Assembly (NCBI GenBank): GCA_030527645.1
Contig: JAUNAJ010000005.1
Location: 1-64,000 of the forward strand
Origin: Lachnospiraceae bacterium
GTDB taxonomy: Bacteria; Bacillota; Clostridia; Lachnospirales; Lachnospiraceae
Reading direction: 5' to 3'
DNA: 64,000 nucleotides
Below, piece after piece: positions 16,995-27,157 of the stretch. Positions within the stretch are counted from its first letter, which is position 1. Each line of letters begins with the position of its first letter. Made by a program: the position numbers and the translations under genes. The notes below the pieces were generated by a model. It saw only the letters and a list, made by a program, of their open reading frames with translations, made no database searches and was not told where the DNA came from.

Positions 16995-19430
16995 TTATCC
17001 CATCAGTATTTCAACGGTAACTGTGCTGCCTGCAGGCTGTACGGGAATCACAGTTCCCTGGATCTCTTCTCCATTCACGCGGAAAGAGGTGATACCGGTC
17101 TGGTTTCCGGCACTGTGATCGACAGTGATGTGATAAACAGCACCGCGGTAGAGTCTTGTGACTTTGAAGCCCTTCAGTTCGGACGGCAGACAGGGGTTTA
17201 CCTGCAGACCGTCCAGCGTTGGCTGGATTCCCAGAATTGCCTGGGAAATACTTAAAAATGTCCAGGCAGCAGTACCGGTAAGCCAGCTGTTTTTTGCCTC
17301 CCCGTGAGTGGGAGCGTCTGCTCCTGCGATCATCTGAGAATATACGTAGGGCTCTGTCCGGTGGATCTCGCTGATCTCCTCCAGATAAGCGGGACAGATC
17401 TTTCTGTAAAGATCAAAGGCGCGGTTTCCGTGTCCCAGCACGGTTTCTGCCACGGTGATCCAGGGGTTATTGTGGCAGAAGATGCCTGCATTTTCCTTGT
17501 AACCCGGAGGATAGCTGCTGATCTCGCCGAGATTCAGGTAATAGCTGCGATACGCTGGCTGATGGAGCATGATGCCGTATTTGGTGTCGAGATGCTGTTC
17601 CACACTTTCCAACGCCTTTTCTGCTTCTCCGGAATCTTTGCCGATTCCTGCCATGACGCACATTCCCTGAGGTTCGATAAAGATTTTTCCCTCCTCACAG
17701 TTGCTGCTTCCGATTGGCTTGCTGAAGGCATCGAAGGCACGGATAAACCATTCTCCGTCCCAGCCTGCCTCCAGGACAGTCCGCTCCATTTCTGCAATCC
17801 TTGCATCTGCCTCGGCCGCTTCAGTGTCCAGACCTCTTTTTTTCAGGATGGCACTCCAGGCTGGTCCGTATTTACAGAACATACCTGCAATGAATACACT
17901 TTCGGCAACAGGCCCCTCGCTGGGACCGAAGGTCTGAAAGCTTTCTCCCGGCTGATCGGAAAAACAGTTCAGATTCAGACAGTCATTCCAGTCTGCCCGG
18001 CCGATCAGCGGCAGCTTATGGGGGCCCAGATGGGAGGCTGTGTAGCCAAAGCTGCGCCGCAGATGTTCCAGGAGGGGAGCAGCCAGTGTTTCGTCGTTGT
18101 CAAAGGGGACCATCTCGTCCAGAATGGAATAGTCACCTGTTTCCCGAAGATAGGCATCCACACCGGCGAGCAGCCAGAGCGGATCGTCATTAAAGCCGCT
18201 TCCTACTGCCAGATTTCCGCGTTTTGTCAACGGCTGATACTGATGATAGGCACTGCCGTCCTCAAATTGTGTAGCGGCAATATCCAGAATCCGCTCTCTT
18301 GCACGTTCCGGGATCATGTGTACGAAGCCCAGAAGATCCTGACAGCTGTCCCGGAACCCCATGCCTCTTCCCATGCCGCTCTCATAATAGCTGGCGCTTC
18401 GGCTCATATTGAAGGTTACCATGCACTGATACTGGTTCCAGATATTGACCATCCGATCCAGTTTCTCATCAGTACTCTGCACCTGCATATGGGAGAGGAG
18501 TTCACTCCAGTAGCTCCGAAGGGCATCCATCGCCTGCTGCACCTGTGTGTCATTCGAAAAACGGCACATCAATGCTCTTGCCCGGTCTTTGTTGATGATG
18601 CCGGGTGATTCCCATTTTTCGTCCCTGGGATTTTCAATATAACCAAGACCAAACAGGACAGTGGCGGTATCTCCGGGCTCAAGTGTAATGTGCACATGAT
18701 GAGCCCCGACGGGCTGCCAGCCGTGAGCCAGCGAATTGGTGCAGGCTCCGCGTACGACTGCTTCCGGAGCGGAGACTCCGCTGTAGGGTCCGCAGAAAGC
18801 CTCCCGACTGGTGTCGAAGCCGGCAATGTCCCGGCTGCACCAGAATACGGCGTAATGATCCCGGCGTTCCCGGTACTCGGTTTTGTGATAGATTGCGTTT
18901 CCTTCTATTTCCACTTCTCCTATGGAGTAATTCCTCTGAAAGTTGGTAGAATCATCATTGGCATCCCAGAGACACCATTCGATATAACTGAAGAGTTCCA
19001 GCTCTTTTTTTTGATCGGAATGGTTTGCAAGGGTCAGCTGATTGATCAGTGCCTGTTCTCCTCTGGGCACAAAGAGAAGCTGCGATGCCTCCACCTGATT
19101 TTTGCTTCCTTCCAGAACGGAATATCCCAGACCATGCCGGCAGCGATAGCTGTCAAGCTCAGTTTTTGCCGGCAGCCAGCCGGGATTCCAGATCGTATCC
19201 CCGTCCTTGATGTACAGCCGAAAGCCCTCCTGATCCAGAGGGTTATTATTGTAGCGGTACCGCGTCAGACGGCGAAGTCTTGCATCCCGGTAGAAGGAAT
19301 ATCCTCCGCCGGTTCCGGAAATCAATGTGAAAAAATCATCACTGCCAAGATAGTTGATCCATGGCAGAGGTGTGCGGGGAGATGTGATCACATATTCCCG
19401 CCTGGCATCGTCAAAATAACCGAATTTCAT
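16995..19430 (-). CDS. Cellobiose phosphorylase, GH94
   Basis: 811 residues, the same length as clostridial cellobiose phosphorylases. It splits cellobiose with phosphate into glucose 1-phosphate and glucose in the cytoplasm. The N-terminal beta-sandwich begins [15 protein letters not shown]. The (alpha/alpha)6 barrel holds [10 protein letters not shown] (about 357-365) and RADWNDCLN (478-486), which contains the catalytic acid of the family. No signal peptide is present. It is divergent from a LacI regulator and an ABC importer, consistent with uptake of cello-oligosaccharides followed by ATP-sparing phosphorolysis. The paralogues that act on cellodextrins or chitobiose cannot be excluded from sequence alone. 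Confidence 0.85.
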   Translation of the reverse strand: MKFGYFDDARREYVITSPRTPLPWINYLGSDDFFTLISGTGGGYSFYRDARLRRLTRYRYNNNPLDQEGFRLYIKDGDTIWNPGWLPAKTELDSYRCRHGLGYSVLEGSKNQVEASQLLFVPRGEQALINQLTLANHSDQKKELELFSYIEWCLWDANDDSTNFQRNYSIGEVEIEGNAIYHKTEYRERRDHYAVFWCSRDIAGFDTSREAFCGPYSGVSAPEAVVRGACTNSLAHGWQPVGAHHVHITLEPGDTATVLFGLGYIENPRDEKWESPGIINKDRARALMCRFSNDTQVQQAMDALRSYWSELLSHMQVQSTDEKLDRMVNIWNQYQCMVTFNMSRSASYYESGMGRGMGFRDSCQDLLGFVHMIPERARERILDIAATQFEDGSAYHQYQPLTKRGNLAVGSGFNDDPLWLLAGVDAYLRETGDYSILDEMVPFDNDETLAAPLLEHLRRSFGYTASHLGPHKLPLIGRADWNDCLNLNCFSDQPGESFQTFGPSEGPVAESVFIAGMFCKYGPAWSAILKKRGLDTEAAEADARIAEMERTVLEAGWDGEWFIRAFDAFSKPIGSSNCEEGKIFIEPQGMCVMAGIGKDSGEAEKALESVEQHLDTKYGIMLHQPAYRSYYLNLGEISSYPPGYKENAGIFCHNNPWITVAETVLGHGNRAFDLYRKICPAYLEEISEIHRTEPYVYSQMIAGADAPTHGEAKNSWLTGTAAWTFLSISQAILGIQPTLDGLQVNPCLPSELKGFKVTRLYRGAVYHITVDHSAGNQTGITSFRVNGEEIQGTVIPVQPAGSTVTVEILMG

Positions 19431-19463
19431 ATTCCTGTGCTCCTTTCTTATGAATCATTGTGT

Positions 19464-19490
19464 ATGCGAATACAGGCTCTGAGCAGTTAC
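19464..19490. repeat. 27-bp dispersed repeat, copy A
   Basis: This stretch matches 54586-54612 at 24 of 27 positions (shared core GCGAAT, CAGGCTCTGA, GTTAC). It lies just upstream of the GH94 gene; the other copy lies just upstream of pyk. Confidence 0.7.
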
Positions 19491-19561
19491 GAAAAATTAA
19501 TGGTCTCAGAAAAATACGTAATGCTTTCTGTATTTCCTCCTGTTATTCACAAATAGTAAAC

Positions 19562-19578
19562 TTAATCGTTTTAGTAAT
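19562..19578. promoter_or_regulatory. Probable LacI-type operator (GH94 side)
   Basis: TTAATCGTTTTAGTAAT resembles, in reverse, the site at 19783-19804. It lies in the 391-bp divergent gap between the GH94 and LacI genes, about 130 bp from the GH94 start. Confidence 0.4.
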
Positions 19579-19782
19579 CTTATATCGAACATATCTTATA
19601 TAGAGAAAAAAATCAAGAGAAATATGATAATATCTATAGTAGTAAAATATTGTCAGTTAATTATTCGTATATTTTTCACATTTTTAACAAACAGAAATTG
19701 GGTAAAACAGATAAATTCATAATTTTAACGAATAAAATCGCAAAATTACTTGATTTTTTGTGCAAAACGAGATATACATTAA

Positions 19783-19799
19783 TTAACGAATACGATTAA
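19783..19799. promoter_or_regulatory. Probable LacI-type operator (regulator/ABC side)
   Basis: TTAACGAATACGATTAA is an imperfect palindrome with CG steps in both halves, typical of LacI-family operators. It ends 22 bp before the LacI start. TTAACGAATA recurs at about 19726-19735. The whole gap 19431-19821 is AT-rich and gene-free. Confidence 0.5.
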
Positions 19800-19821
19800 G
19801 TAATTCGCCAGGAGGAAAAAT

Positions 19822-20841
19822 ATGGTTTCCATGAAAGATATTGCCAGGCGATGCAATGTATCGGTTGCTACCGTAAGCAAGGCACTGAGCGGCAGAAGTG
19901 ATATCGGAGAAGAGACCCGGCGCCGTGTCTGCAAAACCGCGGAAGAAATGGGGTACCTCTCCAATGCAGCAGCAAGAGCACTGAAAACCAATCGTACCTA
20001 TAACATCGGTGTTCTGTTTGTGGATGAGCAGCACAGTGGTCTGACCCATGAATATTTCTCGGCGATTCTGCAGAGCTTTAAGGTGGAAGCGGAAAGGCGC
20101 GGATATTCTATTACGTTCATTAATCGTTATGTAGGAACAAGGAAGACTACCTATCTGCAGCATTGTCAGTACAGAGGACTGGATGGTGTCCTGATCGCCA
20201 GTGTGGACTTTGAGGATCAGGAGGTTCTTGAGCTTGCCGGAAGCAAGATCCCTGTGGTGACTATCGATCACATCTATACGAATCATACAGCAATCATTTC
20301 GGACAATGTGTCCGGTATGAGAGAACTGGTTGAGTATGTATTTAAAAAAGGCCACAGGAAAATCGCCTTAATTCAAGGTGAGGACACGAACGTTACGAAG
20401 AGTCGTGTTACCAGTTTTTACAAAACCTGTATGGAACTGGGGATTGAGGTTCCCGATGCATATGTTCGAAAAGGACAGTACCATGACCCGGTTGCCTGTG
20501 CAAGAGCAACAGAAGAGCTGCTGGCACTGCCGGACCGGCCGTCCTGTATTTTCTTCTCGGATGATTTCAGCGGAGTAGGAGGTCTGGATGTCATACGGAA
20601 AGCCGGATTGAGGATTCCGGAAGATATCTCTGTAGCTGGCTATGACGGAATCTACCTGTCTCAGGTGATGGATCCCCATCTGACAACCTGCCGGCAGGAT
20701 ACAGAAGCGCTTGGAAGGCTTTCAGCAGAGCATCTGATCCGGATGATCGAAGAACCGAAGACTACACTTCCTGAGCAGGTAATGGTAACCGGCAGACTTC
20801 TGGAAGGGGCGAGTGTAAAGGATCTCAGTGCCGGGAAGTAG
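19822..20841 (+). CDS. LacI-family repressor of the cello-oligosaccharide locus
   Basis: 339 residues. The N-terminal helix-turn-helix (MKDIARRCNVSVATVSKALS) and hinge are followed by a periplasmic-binding-protein-like ligand domain (NIGVLFVDEQHSG, then VAGYDGIYLSQ). The ATG at 19822 follows GGAGG by 6 nt. It is the first gene of a cluster with an ABC sugar importer and is divergent from cellobiose phosphorylase. It therefore probably represses both sides from the operators in the gap; a cello-oligosaccharide or derivative is the likely inducer. Confidence 0.87.
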   Translation: MVSMKDIARRCNVSVATVSKALSGRSDIGEETRRRVCKTAEEMGYLSNAAARALKTNRTYNIGVLFVDEQHSGLTHEYFSAILQSFKVEAERRGYSITFINRYVGTRKTTYLQHCQYRGLDGVLIASVDFEDQEVLELAGSKIPVVTIDHIYTNHTAIISDNVSGMRELVEYVFKKGHRKIALIQGEDTNVTKSRVTSFYKTCMELGIEVPDAYVRKGQYHDPVACARATEELLALPDRPSCIFFSDDFSGVGGLDVIRKAGLRIPEDISVAGYDGIYLSQVMDPHLTTCRQDTEALGRLSAEHLIRMIEEPKTTLPEQVMVTGRLLEGASVKDLSAGK

Positions 20842-20929
20842 ACGTTTGAACGCCGGCGGAAGCAGCAGTGTTGAATGGTTTTACTGCAAAAGCAGTTGAA
20901 GCAATAAGGAAAAAACGGAGGAAAAATCT

Positions 20930-22288
20930 ATGAAAAGAAAAGTGATTGCATCTTTAATGGCAGCATCCATGGTACTGTCTATGGCAGCCTGCGGATCAGG
21001 CAGTGATTCTTCATCTGATGCAGCATCCAGTGCGGCTGCAAGCGAAGCGGAAGCGGCTGACACAGAGGAAGCAGCTTCTGACGAGGGAACCGTGTTTAAT
21101 ATCTATGCATGGAATGAAGAATTCAAAGGCTTCTTTGAGAAATATTATACAGTTCCTGAAGGCGTGACTGTAAACTGGACCATCGTACCTTCTGACGGCG
21201 GACAGTATCAGGAGGCACTTGATAATGCTCTTCTTGGTCAGGCAGATGCGGCAGATGATGATAAGGTGGATATGTTCCTGGCAGAGGCAGACTATATTCT
21301 GAAATATGTCAATGCAGATGCAACTCAGGACATTAAAGAGCTTGGCGTTACGGATTTCTCTAACACCTATGAGTACACCGTACAGGCAGCCACAGATACA
21401 GAGGGAATTACAAAGGGTGTTTCCTTCCAGTGCTGTCCGTCCGCGCTGATCTACCGCCGGTCTATTGCAGAGGATGTTCTCGGAACATCTGATCCGGACG
21501 AGGTACAGGAGCTGCTGTCTGACTGGGACAAGTTCGAGGCTGTTGCAAAGGATGCAAAAGAGAAAGGCTATTACATGACAGCATCCTTCGCAGAGACCTA
21601 TCGTCCGTTCTCCAACAATGTTTCTTCACCATGGGTGGATGAGGACAATAATCTGCAGTTTGACGATCAGATTCAGGCATGGATGGATCAGACAGATACC
21701 TTTGTTGAGAATGAGTATACTCTGACAGCAGGTATCTGGGATGATGAAAAGAATGCGCAGATGTTTGCAGACGGAAAGACAATGTGTTTCTTTGGACCTG
21801 CATGGTACTTCAACTTCTGCATGGGCAATGCACAGGATCCTGACAACGGATGCTCCGGTGACTGGGCAATCTGTGAAGGACCTGCAGCTCACTTCTGGGG
21901 CGGCACATGGCTTCTTGCACCTGCAGGATCTGACAACCCGACTATGCTGGCAGACGTTATGAACACCTTCATCAACGATGAAGAGGTATGCTCCGCACTG
22001 ATCGAGAATGAAGCTCAGTTCACAAACAATCAGGCTGTAAATCAGAAATATGCAGAGGATCCCGACTACGGCAATGAGTTCCTTGGCGGACAGAATGATA
22101 CAGCTGTATTCGCAGCTATGGCAGATAATATCAAATTCGAGAATCAGACCATCTATGATCAGATTCTGAATGAGGGTCTGCAGAGCAGTCTGCAGGAGTA
22201 CTACAAAGGCTCTGTTGATAAAGATACTGCAATGGAGAACTTCTATAAGCTTGTGAATGAGAAGTATCCGACAATTGTAACTCCGTAA
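20930..22288 (+). CDS. ABC sugar-importer solute-binding lipoprotein
   Basis: 452 residues. The signal peptide ends in the lipobox LSMAACG (lipidated Cys at about residue 21), followed by an Ala/Ser/Glu-rich linker (about 22-50). The mature domain is a family 1 carbohydrate-binding protein (FNIYAWNEEFKGFFEKYY, then a W-rich C-lobe). It captures the sugar outside the membrane for the two permeases encoded downstream. Its place beside GH94 suggests cellobiose or cellodextrins. It is separated from the permeases by a 228-bp gap with a strong hairpin. Confidence 0.87.
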   Translation: MKRKVIASLMAASMVLSMAACGSGSDSSSDAASSAAASEAEAADTEEAASDEGTVFNIYAWNEEFKGFFEKYYTVPEGVTVNWTIVPSDGGQYQEALDNALLGQADAADDDKVDMFLAEADYILKYVNADATQDIKELGVTDFSNTYEYTVQAATDTEGITKGVSFQCCPSALIYRRSIAEDVLGTSDPDEVQELLSDWDKFEAVAKDAKEKGYYMTASFAETYRPFSNNVSSPWVDEDNNLQFDDQIQAWMDQTDTFVENEYTLTAGIWDDEKNAQMFADGKTMCFFGPAWYFNFCMGNAQDPDNGCSGDWAICEGPAAHFWGGTWLLAPAGSDNPTMLADVMNTFINDEEVCSALIENEAQFTNNQAVNQKYAEDPDYGNEFLGGQNDTAVFAAMADNIKFENQTIYDQILNEGLQSSLQEYYKGSVDKDTAMENFYKLVNEKYPTIVTP

Positions 22289-22366
22289 TCATTCGAACAC
22301 ATGAGGTTTGAAGACAAAGAGTGATCTTAATGCAGCATTCTGTGCTGCTGGTTTATGACAGTATGA

Positions 22367-22391
22367 GGGGCAGGGCAGCAGCCCTGCCCCC
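22367..22391 (+). terminator. Intercistronic hairpin after the binding-protein gene
   Basis: GGGGCAGGG (22367-22375) pairs with CCCTGCCCC (22382-22390). Only an AT-rich stretch follows, not a T run, so it may be a leaky terminator or a 3'-end stabiliser. Either would keep binding-protein mRNA more abundant than permease mRNA. Confidence 0.6.
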
Positions 22392-22516
22392 TTATATATG
22401 TTTCATTTTCAGAAACCTGCCGCCGGTTTTCCGGGCAGAGGATACTATTTATTACTAATATTGCTATTCTGAATAGTTACAGCTATTTTGAAATTGCACA
22501 GTAAGGGGGGCTTCCC

Positions 22517-23455
22517 GTGAAGAAAGATCCTGAAAAAAAGAAAAAGACGAAAGGCGTCAGCTATGCGAAATGGGGATATATCTTCATTCTTCCCTTTTTC
22601 CTTGTGTACTTTACCTGTCATTTTGTTCCGCAGGCACTTACGATCTATAACAGCTTTTTTGAAAACTACAGGGAGGGACTGACGCAGGTAGGTCCGAGAT
22701 TTGTGGGACTGGAAAATTATGTGAAGCTGTTTACTGCCTCATCAGACGGAACGATCGATATTCTGAAATATACCGGTAATACCATTCTCCTGTGGCTGTG
22801 CGGCGCAATTCCCCAGATTCTGGTGGCACTGCTGCTGGCGGTGTTCTTCACAAGCTATCGTTTGAAAATAAAGGGTCAGAGATTTTTCAAGACCGTTATC
22901 TATATGCCGAACCTGATCATGGCGTCAGCCTTTTCCATGCTGTTCTTTACCTTGTTCTCCAATGTGGGTCCGGTCAATCAGCTGCTGCTGTCTGCAGGTA
23001 TCGCTGAAAAGACCATCGATTTTTTTGCATATAAGATCACTGTCAGAGGAATGATCTGTATCATGAACTTTCTGATGTGGTTCGGTAATACTACGATCCT
23101 TCTGATGGCGGGCATCATGGGAATCGATCAGAATATGTTTGAGGCCGCTAATATTGACGGTGCCACACCGCTGCAGACCTTCTTCAGGGTGACACTGCCG
23201 CTTCTGAAGCCGATTCTGGTCTATACCATCATGACTGCAATGATCGGCGGTCTGCAGATGTACGATGTTCCGCAGGTTCTGACAAAGGGACAGGGTATGC
23301 CGGATCGTACATCCACCACACTGATCATGTATCTGAACAATTATCTGGGCACCAGCAAAAACTACGGAATGTCCGGTGCAATTTCGGTCTATATCTTCAT
23401 CATTACGGGAATTATCAGTATCTTTGTATACCGAAGCCTGACGAAGGAAGATTGA
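22517..23455 (+). CDS. ABC sugar-importer permease, MalF/UgpA type
   Basis: 312 residues with six predicted membrane helices. The EAA loop for ATPase docking reads EAANIDGATPLQTFFRVTLP (about residues 209-228). The GTG at 22517 follows AAGGGGGG by 6 nt. It pairs with the next gene as the heterodimeric channel of a carbohydrate importer. No ATPase gene is present, so a shared MsmX/UgpC-type ATPase from elsewhere in the genome is presumably used. Confidence 0.87.
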   Translation: MKKDPEKKKKTKGVSYAKWGYIFILPFFLVYFTCHFVPQALTIYNSFFENYREGLTQVGPRFVGLENYVKLFTASSDGTIDILKYTGNTILLWLCGAIPQILVALLLAVFFTSYRLKIKGQRFFKTVIYMPNLIMASAFSMLFFTLFSNVGPVNQLLLSAGIAEKTIDFFAYKITVRGMICIMNFLMWFGNTTILLMAGIMGIDQNMFEAANIDGATPLQTFFRVTLPLLKPILVYTIMTAMIGGLQMYDVPQVLTKGQGMPDRTSTTLIMYLNNYLGTSKNYGMSGAISVYIFIITGIISIFVYRSLTKED

Positions 23456-23471
23456 TAAGGGGGTGTATCAT

Positions 23472-24338
23472 ATGAACAGGGATGTTTCAAGTAAGGGTGC
23501 AAAATTCAAACTGAATCTTGCCCGGACACTGGTTTATATTTTTCTTGTCTTCCTGACGATCCTCTGTCTGTTCTCCTTTTACCTGTTGATCATCAATTCG
23601 ACACGATCCAACGGAGAGCTGCAGGCTGGATTTACTCTGGTTCCAAGCACGCACTTTTTCACAAATCTGAAAAATGCATGGAACGATGCATCCATCGATA
23701 TTCCACGGGGTATGCTGAATTCCTTTATGGTGGCAATTATTACGGCTGCGCTGACTACGTATTTTTCCGCCCTGACTGCCTATGGACTGTATGCCTATAA
23801 TTTTAAATTTAAAAAGATTGCATTTACATTTATTATGGCGGTCATGGTCATTCCGAAGCAGGTATCAGCAGTAGGATTTGTACAGCTGGTGAATAAATTT
23901 CACCTGAATAATAACTATCTGCCGCTGATCGTTCCCGCGGTTGCGGCTCCGGTAGTCTTTTTCTACATGAGACAGTATATGGAGAGTACCCTGCCGCTGG
24001 AGGTTGTAGAGGCTGCAAGGGTGGATGGATGCGGAGAATTCAAGACCTTTAATACCATTATTCTTCCTATGATCAAGCCGGCTTTGGCGGTGCAGATGAT
24101 CTTTGCCTTTGTAGAATCCTGGAATAATTATTTCATTCCGTCACTGATCCTTACCAAGGCAGAGTACAAGACGGTACCGATTATGATCGCTCAGCTTCGA
24201 AGTGCAGATTATTCGAAGTTTGATATGGGCAAAGTTTACATGTTCATTCTGCTTGCAATTCTTCCTGTTATGATCGTGTATATGTTCCTGAGCAAATATA
24301 TCATCAAGGGAGTCACTGCAGGATCTGTGAAAGGATAA
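23472..24338 (+). CDS. ABC sugar-importer permease, MalG/UgpE type
   Basis: 288 residues with six predicted helices. The EAA loop is EAARVDGCGEFKTFNTIILP. The ATG at 23472 is preferred; the GTG at 23463 overlaps the AAGGGGG ribosome site. It starts 16 bp after the first permease gene and ends upstream of a strong terminator. It is the second half of the importer channel. Confidence 0.87.
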   Translation: MNRDVSSKGAKFKLNLARTLVYIFLVFLTILCLFSFYLLIINSTRSNGELQAGFTLVPSTHFFTNLKNAWNDASIDIPRGMLNSFMVAIITAALTTYFSALTAYGLYAYNFKFKKIAFTFIMAVMVIPKQVSAVGFVQLVNKFHLNNNYLPLIVPAVAAPVVFFYMRQYMESTLPLEVVEAARVDGCGEFKTFNTIILPMIKPALAVQMIFAFVESWNNYFIPSLILTKAEYKTVPIMIAQLRSADYSKFDMGKVYMFILLAILPVMIVYMFLSKYIIKGVTAGSVKG

Positions 24339-24400
24339 GATCCTGGTTGTAAATGCAGGTCTTCCTGTGCAGACAGCTGCTCTGTAAAAACAGTTAAGGA

Positions 24401-24432
24401 AAGGCCCCGGTGCTGCTGCACCGGGGCCTTTT
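24401..24432. terminator. Bidirectional terminator between the ABC operon and glgD
   Basis: AAGGCCCCGGTG (24401-24412) pairs perfectly with CACCGGGGCCTT (24419-24430), with T after and A before. It serves both convergent transcripts. Confidence 0.9.
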
Positions 24433-24507
24433 GAATTCAGGACTATTTTGCAAAAGACTATTTTGTAAAGTATTCTCTGCCGGGAGAACGCTGATCCTGA
24501 AATCAGA

Positions 24508-25656
24508 TCAGATAGTTGATCCCTTTGGAATAAAGTTGGGGAAGCTGTCGCTGCCCTTCATCTCCTTGCCCTGCGTAATGTGTAATCTCTTGTCGGCAAT
24601 TACATAATCCAGTCTTGCACCTTCTTCAATTATTCCGTGGCTGAAGATAATGGAATTCCTTACAACAGCCCCCTTCTTGATGTGGCATTTTCTGTGGATA
24701 ATGCAGTTCTCAACGGTTCCCTCAATGATACATCCGTCCGCGATCATGGAGTTTTTCACTCTGGATCCCTTCACGTATCTTGTCGGATTGTCATCGTTAG
24801 TTTTAGTGAAAACAGTCCGTCCATTCAGCAGCTTGTCCATGTTGTCATCCTTCAAAAGAGCCATGCTCTGGTCAAAGAAGGTCTGCATATCGGAGATACG
24901 CACGGTATAGTTCTCATGCTTGTAAGCGTAGACCTTCAGCTGATCCAGGATCGGACTCACAACATCGCGCTCAAAGAAGGTTTTGTCGTCTATGTAAGCC
25001 TGGGCTGCAGTCTCGATCAGCCACTCGCGGTCACAGATGAATACATTCGTGCCCATGTTTTTGACACCGTCATCCTGCTCGCAGACCTTGATCTTCTTTA
25101 CGAAGTTGTTTTCGTCCAGATCATAGGTGTACCAGGTGGTCTTCTTATCGATCATCTTCTGGTTTCTGAGACCTTCCGGCAGCTTCTGCTCGATATAGGC
25201 AACGGTAATATCTGCACCGTTTTCGATATGCTTTTTCAGCATGTCCTTGAAATCGTAGCTGGTAGCAATGTTGGTATCGGCCATGATGACATATTTTTTC
25301 TTTTTCTTGCTAAGGGTGTGAGCCAGGGCATAGACGGCGTCTACACGTCCGCTGTAAACTTCCAGCCCTTTCTCGGAATAGGGTGGATACAGCTTCAGGC
25401 CGCCGGTGGACTGGGAAAGATCCCATTCACGTCCGGATCCCACATGGTCCAGAAGAGAAAAATAATTTTCACGGACAACAATAGATACATCATCAATATC
25501 ACTGTTTACAAAACTGGAAAGAACGAAGTCGATCATACGGTAGCGGCTGGCAAAGGGAATGGATGCCATTACTCGCTCGCTTGTCAGCTGCGGAACCAGT
25601 GAGTCGTAAACGTTCGGGAACAGGATTCCCAGAGCATCAGTCTTAACATTTACCAT
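24508..25656 (-). CDS. glgD: Glucose-1-phosphate adenylyltransferase, GlgD subunit
   Basis: 382 residues. The nucleotidyltransferase-like N-terminus ([20 protein letters not shown]) lacks the canonical GGxGxRL pyrophosphorylase loop that GlgC has. A left-handed beta-helix C-terminus follows. GlgD is the regulatory or weakly active partner of GlgC in Firmicutes and raises ADP-glucose synthesis for glycogen. Its start overlaps the end of glgC by 7 bp, giving coupled translation. Confidence 0.9.
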   Translation of the reverse strand: MVNVKTDALGILFPNVYDSLVPQLTSERVMASIPFASRYRMIDFVLSSFVNSDIDDVSIVVRENYFSLLDHVGSGREWDLSQSTGGLKLYPPYSEKGLEVYSGRVDAVYALAHTLSKKKKKYVIMADTNIATSYDFKDMLKKHIENGADITVAYIEQKLPEGLRNQKMIDKKTTWYTYDLDENNFVKKIKVCEQDDGVKNMGTNVFICDREWLIETAAQAYIDDKTFFERDVVSPILDQLKVYAYKHENYTVRISDMQTFFDQSMALLKDDNMDKLLNGRTVFTKTNDDNPTRYVKGSRVKNSMIADGCIIEGTVENCIIHRKCHIKKGAVVRNSIIFSHGIIEEGARLDYVIADKRLHITQGKEMKGSDSFPNFIPKGSTI

Positions 25657-26861
25657 TTTTCTTCACCATCCTTTACATTTTCATCAATCATCGCGTTTGG
25701 ACCGATTTTTGCATTGTCACCGACATAAATGCCGGAACCGATCGTTGCCACGCCGCCGCTGCCGCCGTTGGCAGGAGTTTCTCCTACTACAGCGTTGTTT
25801 CCGATGACTGCATTTTCAGCAATGATGCAGTGCTTTACAACGGCTCCTGATTTGATGGTTGTTCCGCCCATTACTACAGCATCCTCTACCACAGCACCTT
25901 CCTCTACGGTAACACCTGCAAAGAGGATGGAGTGGTTTACCTTGCCGGCAACCTTGCAGCCGTCGGTGATCATGGAATCGGAGACCTCGGCGGTTGCGCT
26001 GATTCTCTGAGCGGGAAGTCCCGGCGTACGGCTTTTGATCTTCCAGCTGTCATCGAAGAGGTCGATTCCGCTCTTGTCGGGATCCAGAACCTCCATGTTT
26101 GCTTCCCACAGGGAGGAGATGGTTCCTACATCCTTCCAGTATCCGTCAAAATGGAAGGCATACATTCTTCTGTTATCGCGAAGCAGATTCGGAATAATAT
26201 TGTTTCCGAAGTCATTCTCTGAATTCGGATCGTTCTCATCCTCAGTCAGATACTGTTTCAGGATCGGCCAGTTGAAGATGTAGATACCCATGGAAGCCAG
26301 ATTGGATTTTGGATTCTTCGGCTTCTCCTGGAATTCACTGATCCGGTCGTCTTCATCGGCAACCATCAGGCCGAAACGGGGTGCCTCTTCCCAGGGCACC
26401 TCCATAACTGCAACAGAGAACTCTGCATTCTTCTCCTCATGGAACTGAAGAAATTCACTGTAGTTCTGCTTACAGATCTGGTCACCGGAAAGAATAATTA
26501 CATACTCGGGATCATAGCGCTCGATAAATGCCAGCTGCTGGTAGATGGCATTGGCTGTTCCTTTGTACCAGTCAGATCCCTGCGCCTGCTGATAGGGAGA
26601 CAGAACATGTACGCCGCCATACAGTCTGTCCAGATCCCACGGCTGTCCGTTTCCGATATACTCATTCAGTACCAGCGGCTGATACTGTGTCAGGATTCCG
26701 ACGGTATCGATTCCTGAGTTAACGCAGTTTGAGAGGGGGAAATCGATAATACGATATTTTCCTCCGAATGGAACTGCAGGTTTTGCCAGCTTCTGGGTCA
26801 GTGCGTAGAGACGTGAGCCCTGTCCGCCGGCAAGCAGCATAGCAACTATTTCCTTGCCCAT
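25650..26861 (-). CDS. glgC: Glucose-1-phosphate adenylyltransferase, catalytic subunit
   Basis: 403 residues. It carries the pyrophosphorylase signature [14 protein letters not shown] (about 8-21), the [18 protein letters not shown] stretch and a C-terminal left-handed beta-helix. It makes ADP-glucose from glucose 1-phosphate and ATP, the first committed step of glycogen synthesis. The start at 26861 follows AGGAGG by about 8 nt; an in-frame extension to 26885 is less likely. The GH94 product glucose 1-phosphate, made by a neighbouring locus, is its substrate. Confidence 0.92.
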   Translation of the reverse strand: MGKEIVAMLLAGGQGSRLYALTQKLAKPAVPFGGKYRIIDFPLSNCVNSGIDTVGILTQYQPLVLNEYIGNGQPWDLDRLYGGVHVLSPYQQAQGSDWYKGTANAIYQQLAFIERYDPEYVIILSGDQICKQNYSEFLQFHEEKNAEFSVAVMEVPWEEAPRFGLMVADEDDRISEFQEKPKNPKSNLASMGIYIFNWPILKQYLTEDENDPNSENDFGNNIIPNLLRDNRRMYAFHFDGYWKDVGTISSLWEANMEVLDPDKSGIDLFDDSWKIKSRTPGLPAQRISATAEVSDSMITDGCKVAGKVNHSILFAGVTVEEGAVVEDAVVMGGTTIKSGAVVKHCIIAENAVIGNNAVVGETPANGGSGGVATIGSGIYVGDNAKIGPNAMIDENVKDGEEKW

Positions 26862-27090
26862 TTGAAAATCCTCCTGTTTATTCATACACTCTGCCTGTCC
26901 GGTCAGCGGATTTATTCAAATCTGACAAAATTTCCATAAATAAATAAGCTGAATCGAACAAGGTTAATGATATTCAATTTCTATTATACTGTTTTTTTGA
27001 AAAAAGTGGAATAAAAATAACTGAAAATATCGACAAAATATGTACTCTTTGGTGAACGGTAACAACAACGTTGCAAAAATATGCAGACTG

Positions 27091-27119
27091 TGGAAATGCG
27101 TCTGTTTAGAGCTTATAAT
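27091..27119 (+). promoter_or_regulatory. Probable promoter of the ParB-like/BMP gene
   Basis: TGGAAA (27091-27096), 17 bp, TATAAT (27114-27119), 38 bp before the start codon. The -35 is weak. The rest of the 296-bp gap 26862-27157 is AT-rich, with GGTGAACGGTAAC (27051-27063) from the dispersed element. Confidence 0.5.
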
Positions 27120-27157
27120 AATAAGGACATGGATTTCTATATAAGGAAAGGACAAGA

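Noticed and set aside
17304-18608. 434-codon open frame antisense to the GH94 gene
   Set aside because: It lies wholly inside a well-supported gene, has no ribosome site, and its translation is rich in Cys/His/Ser as expected of a shadow frame.
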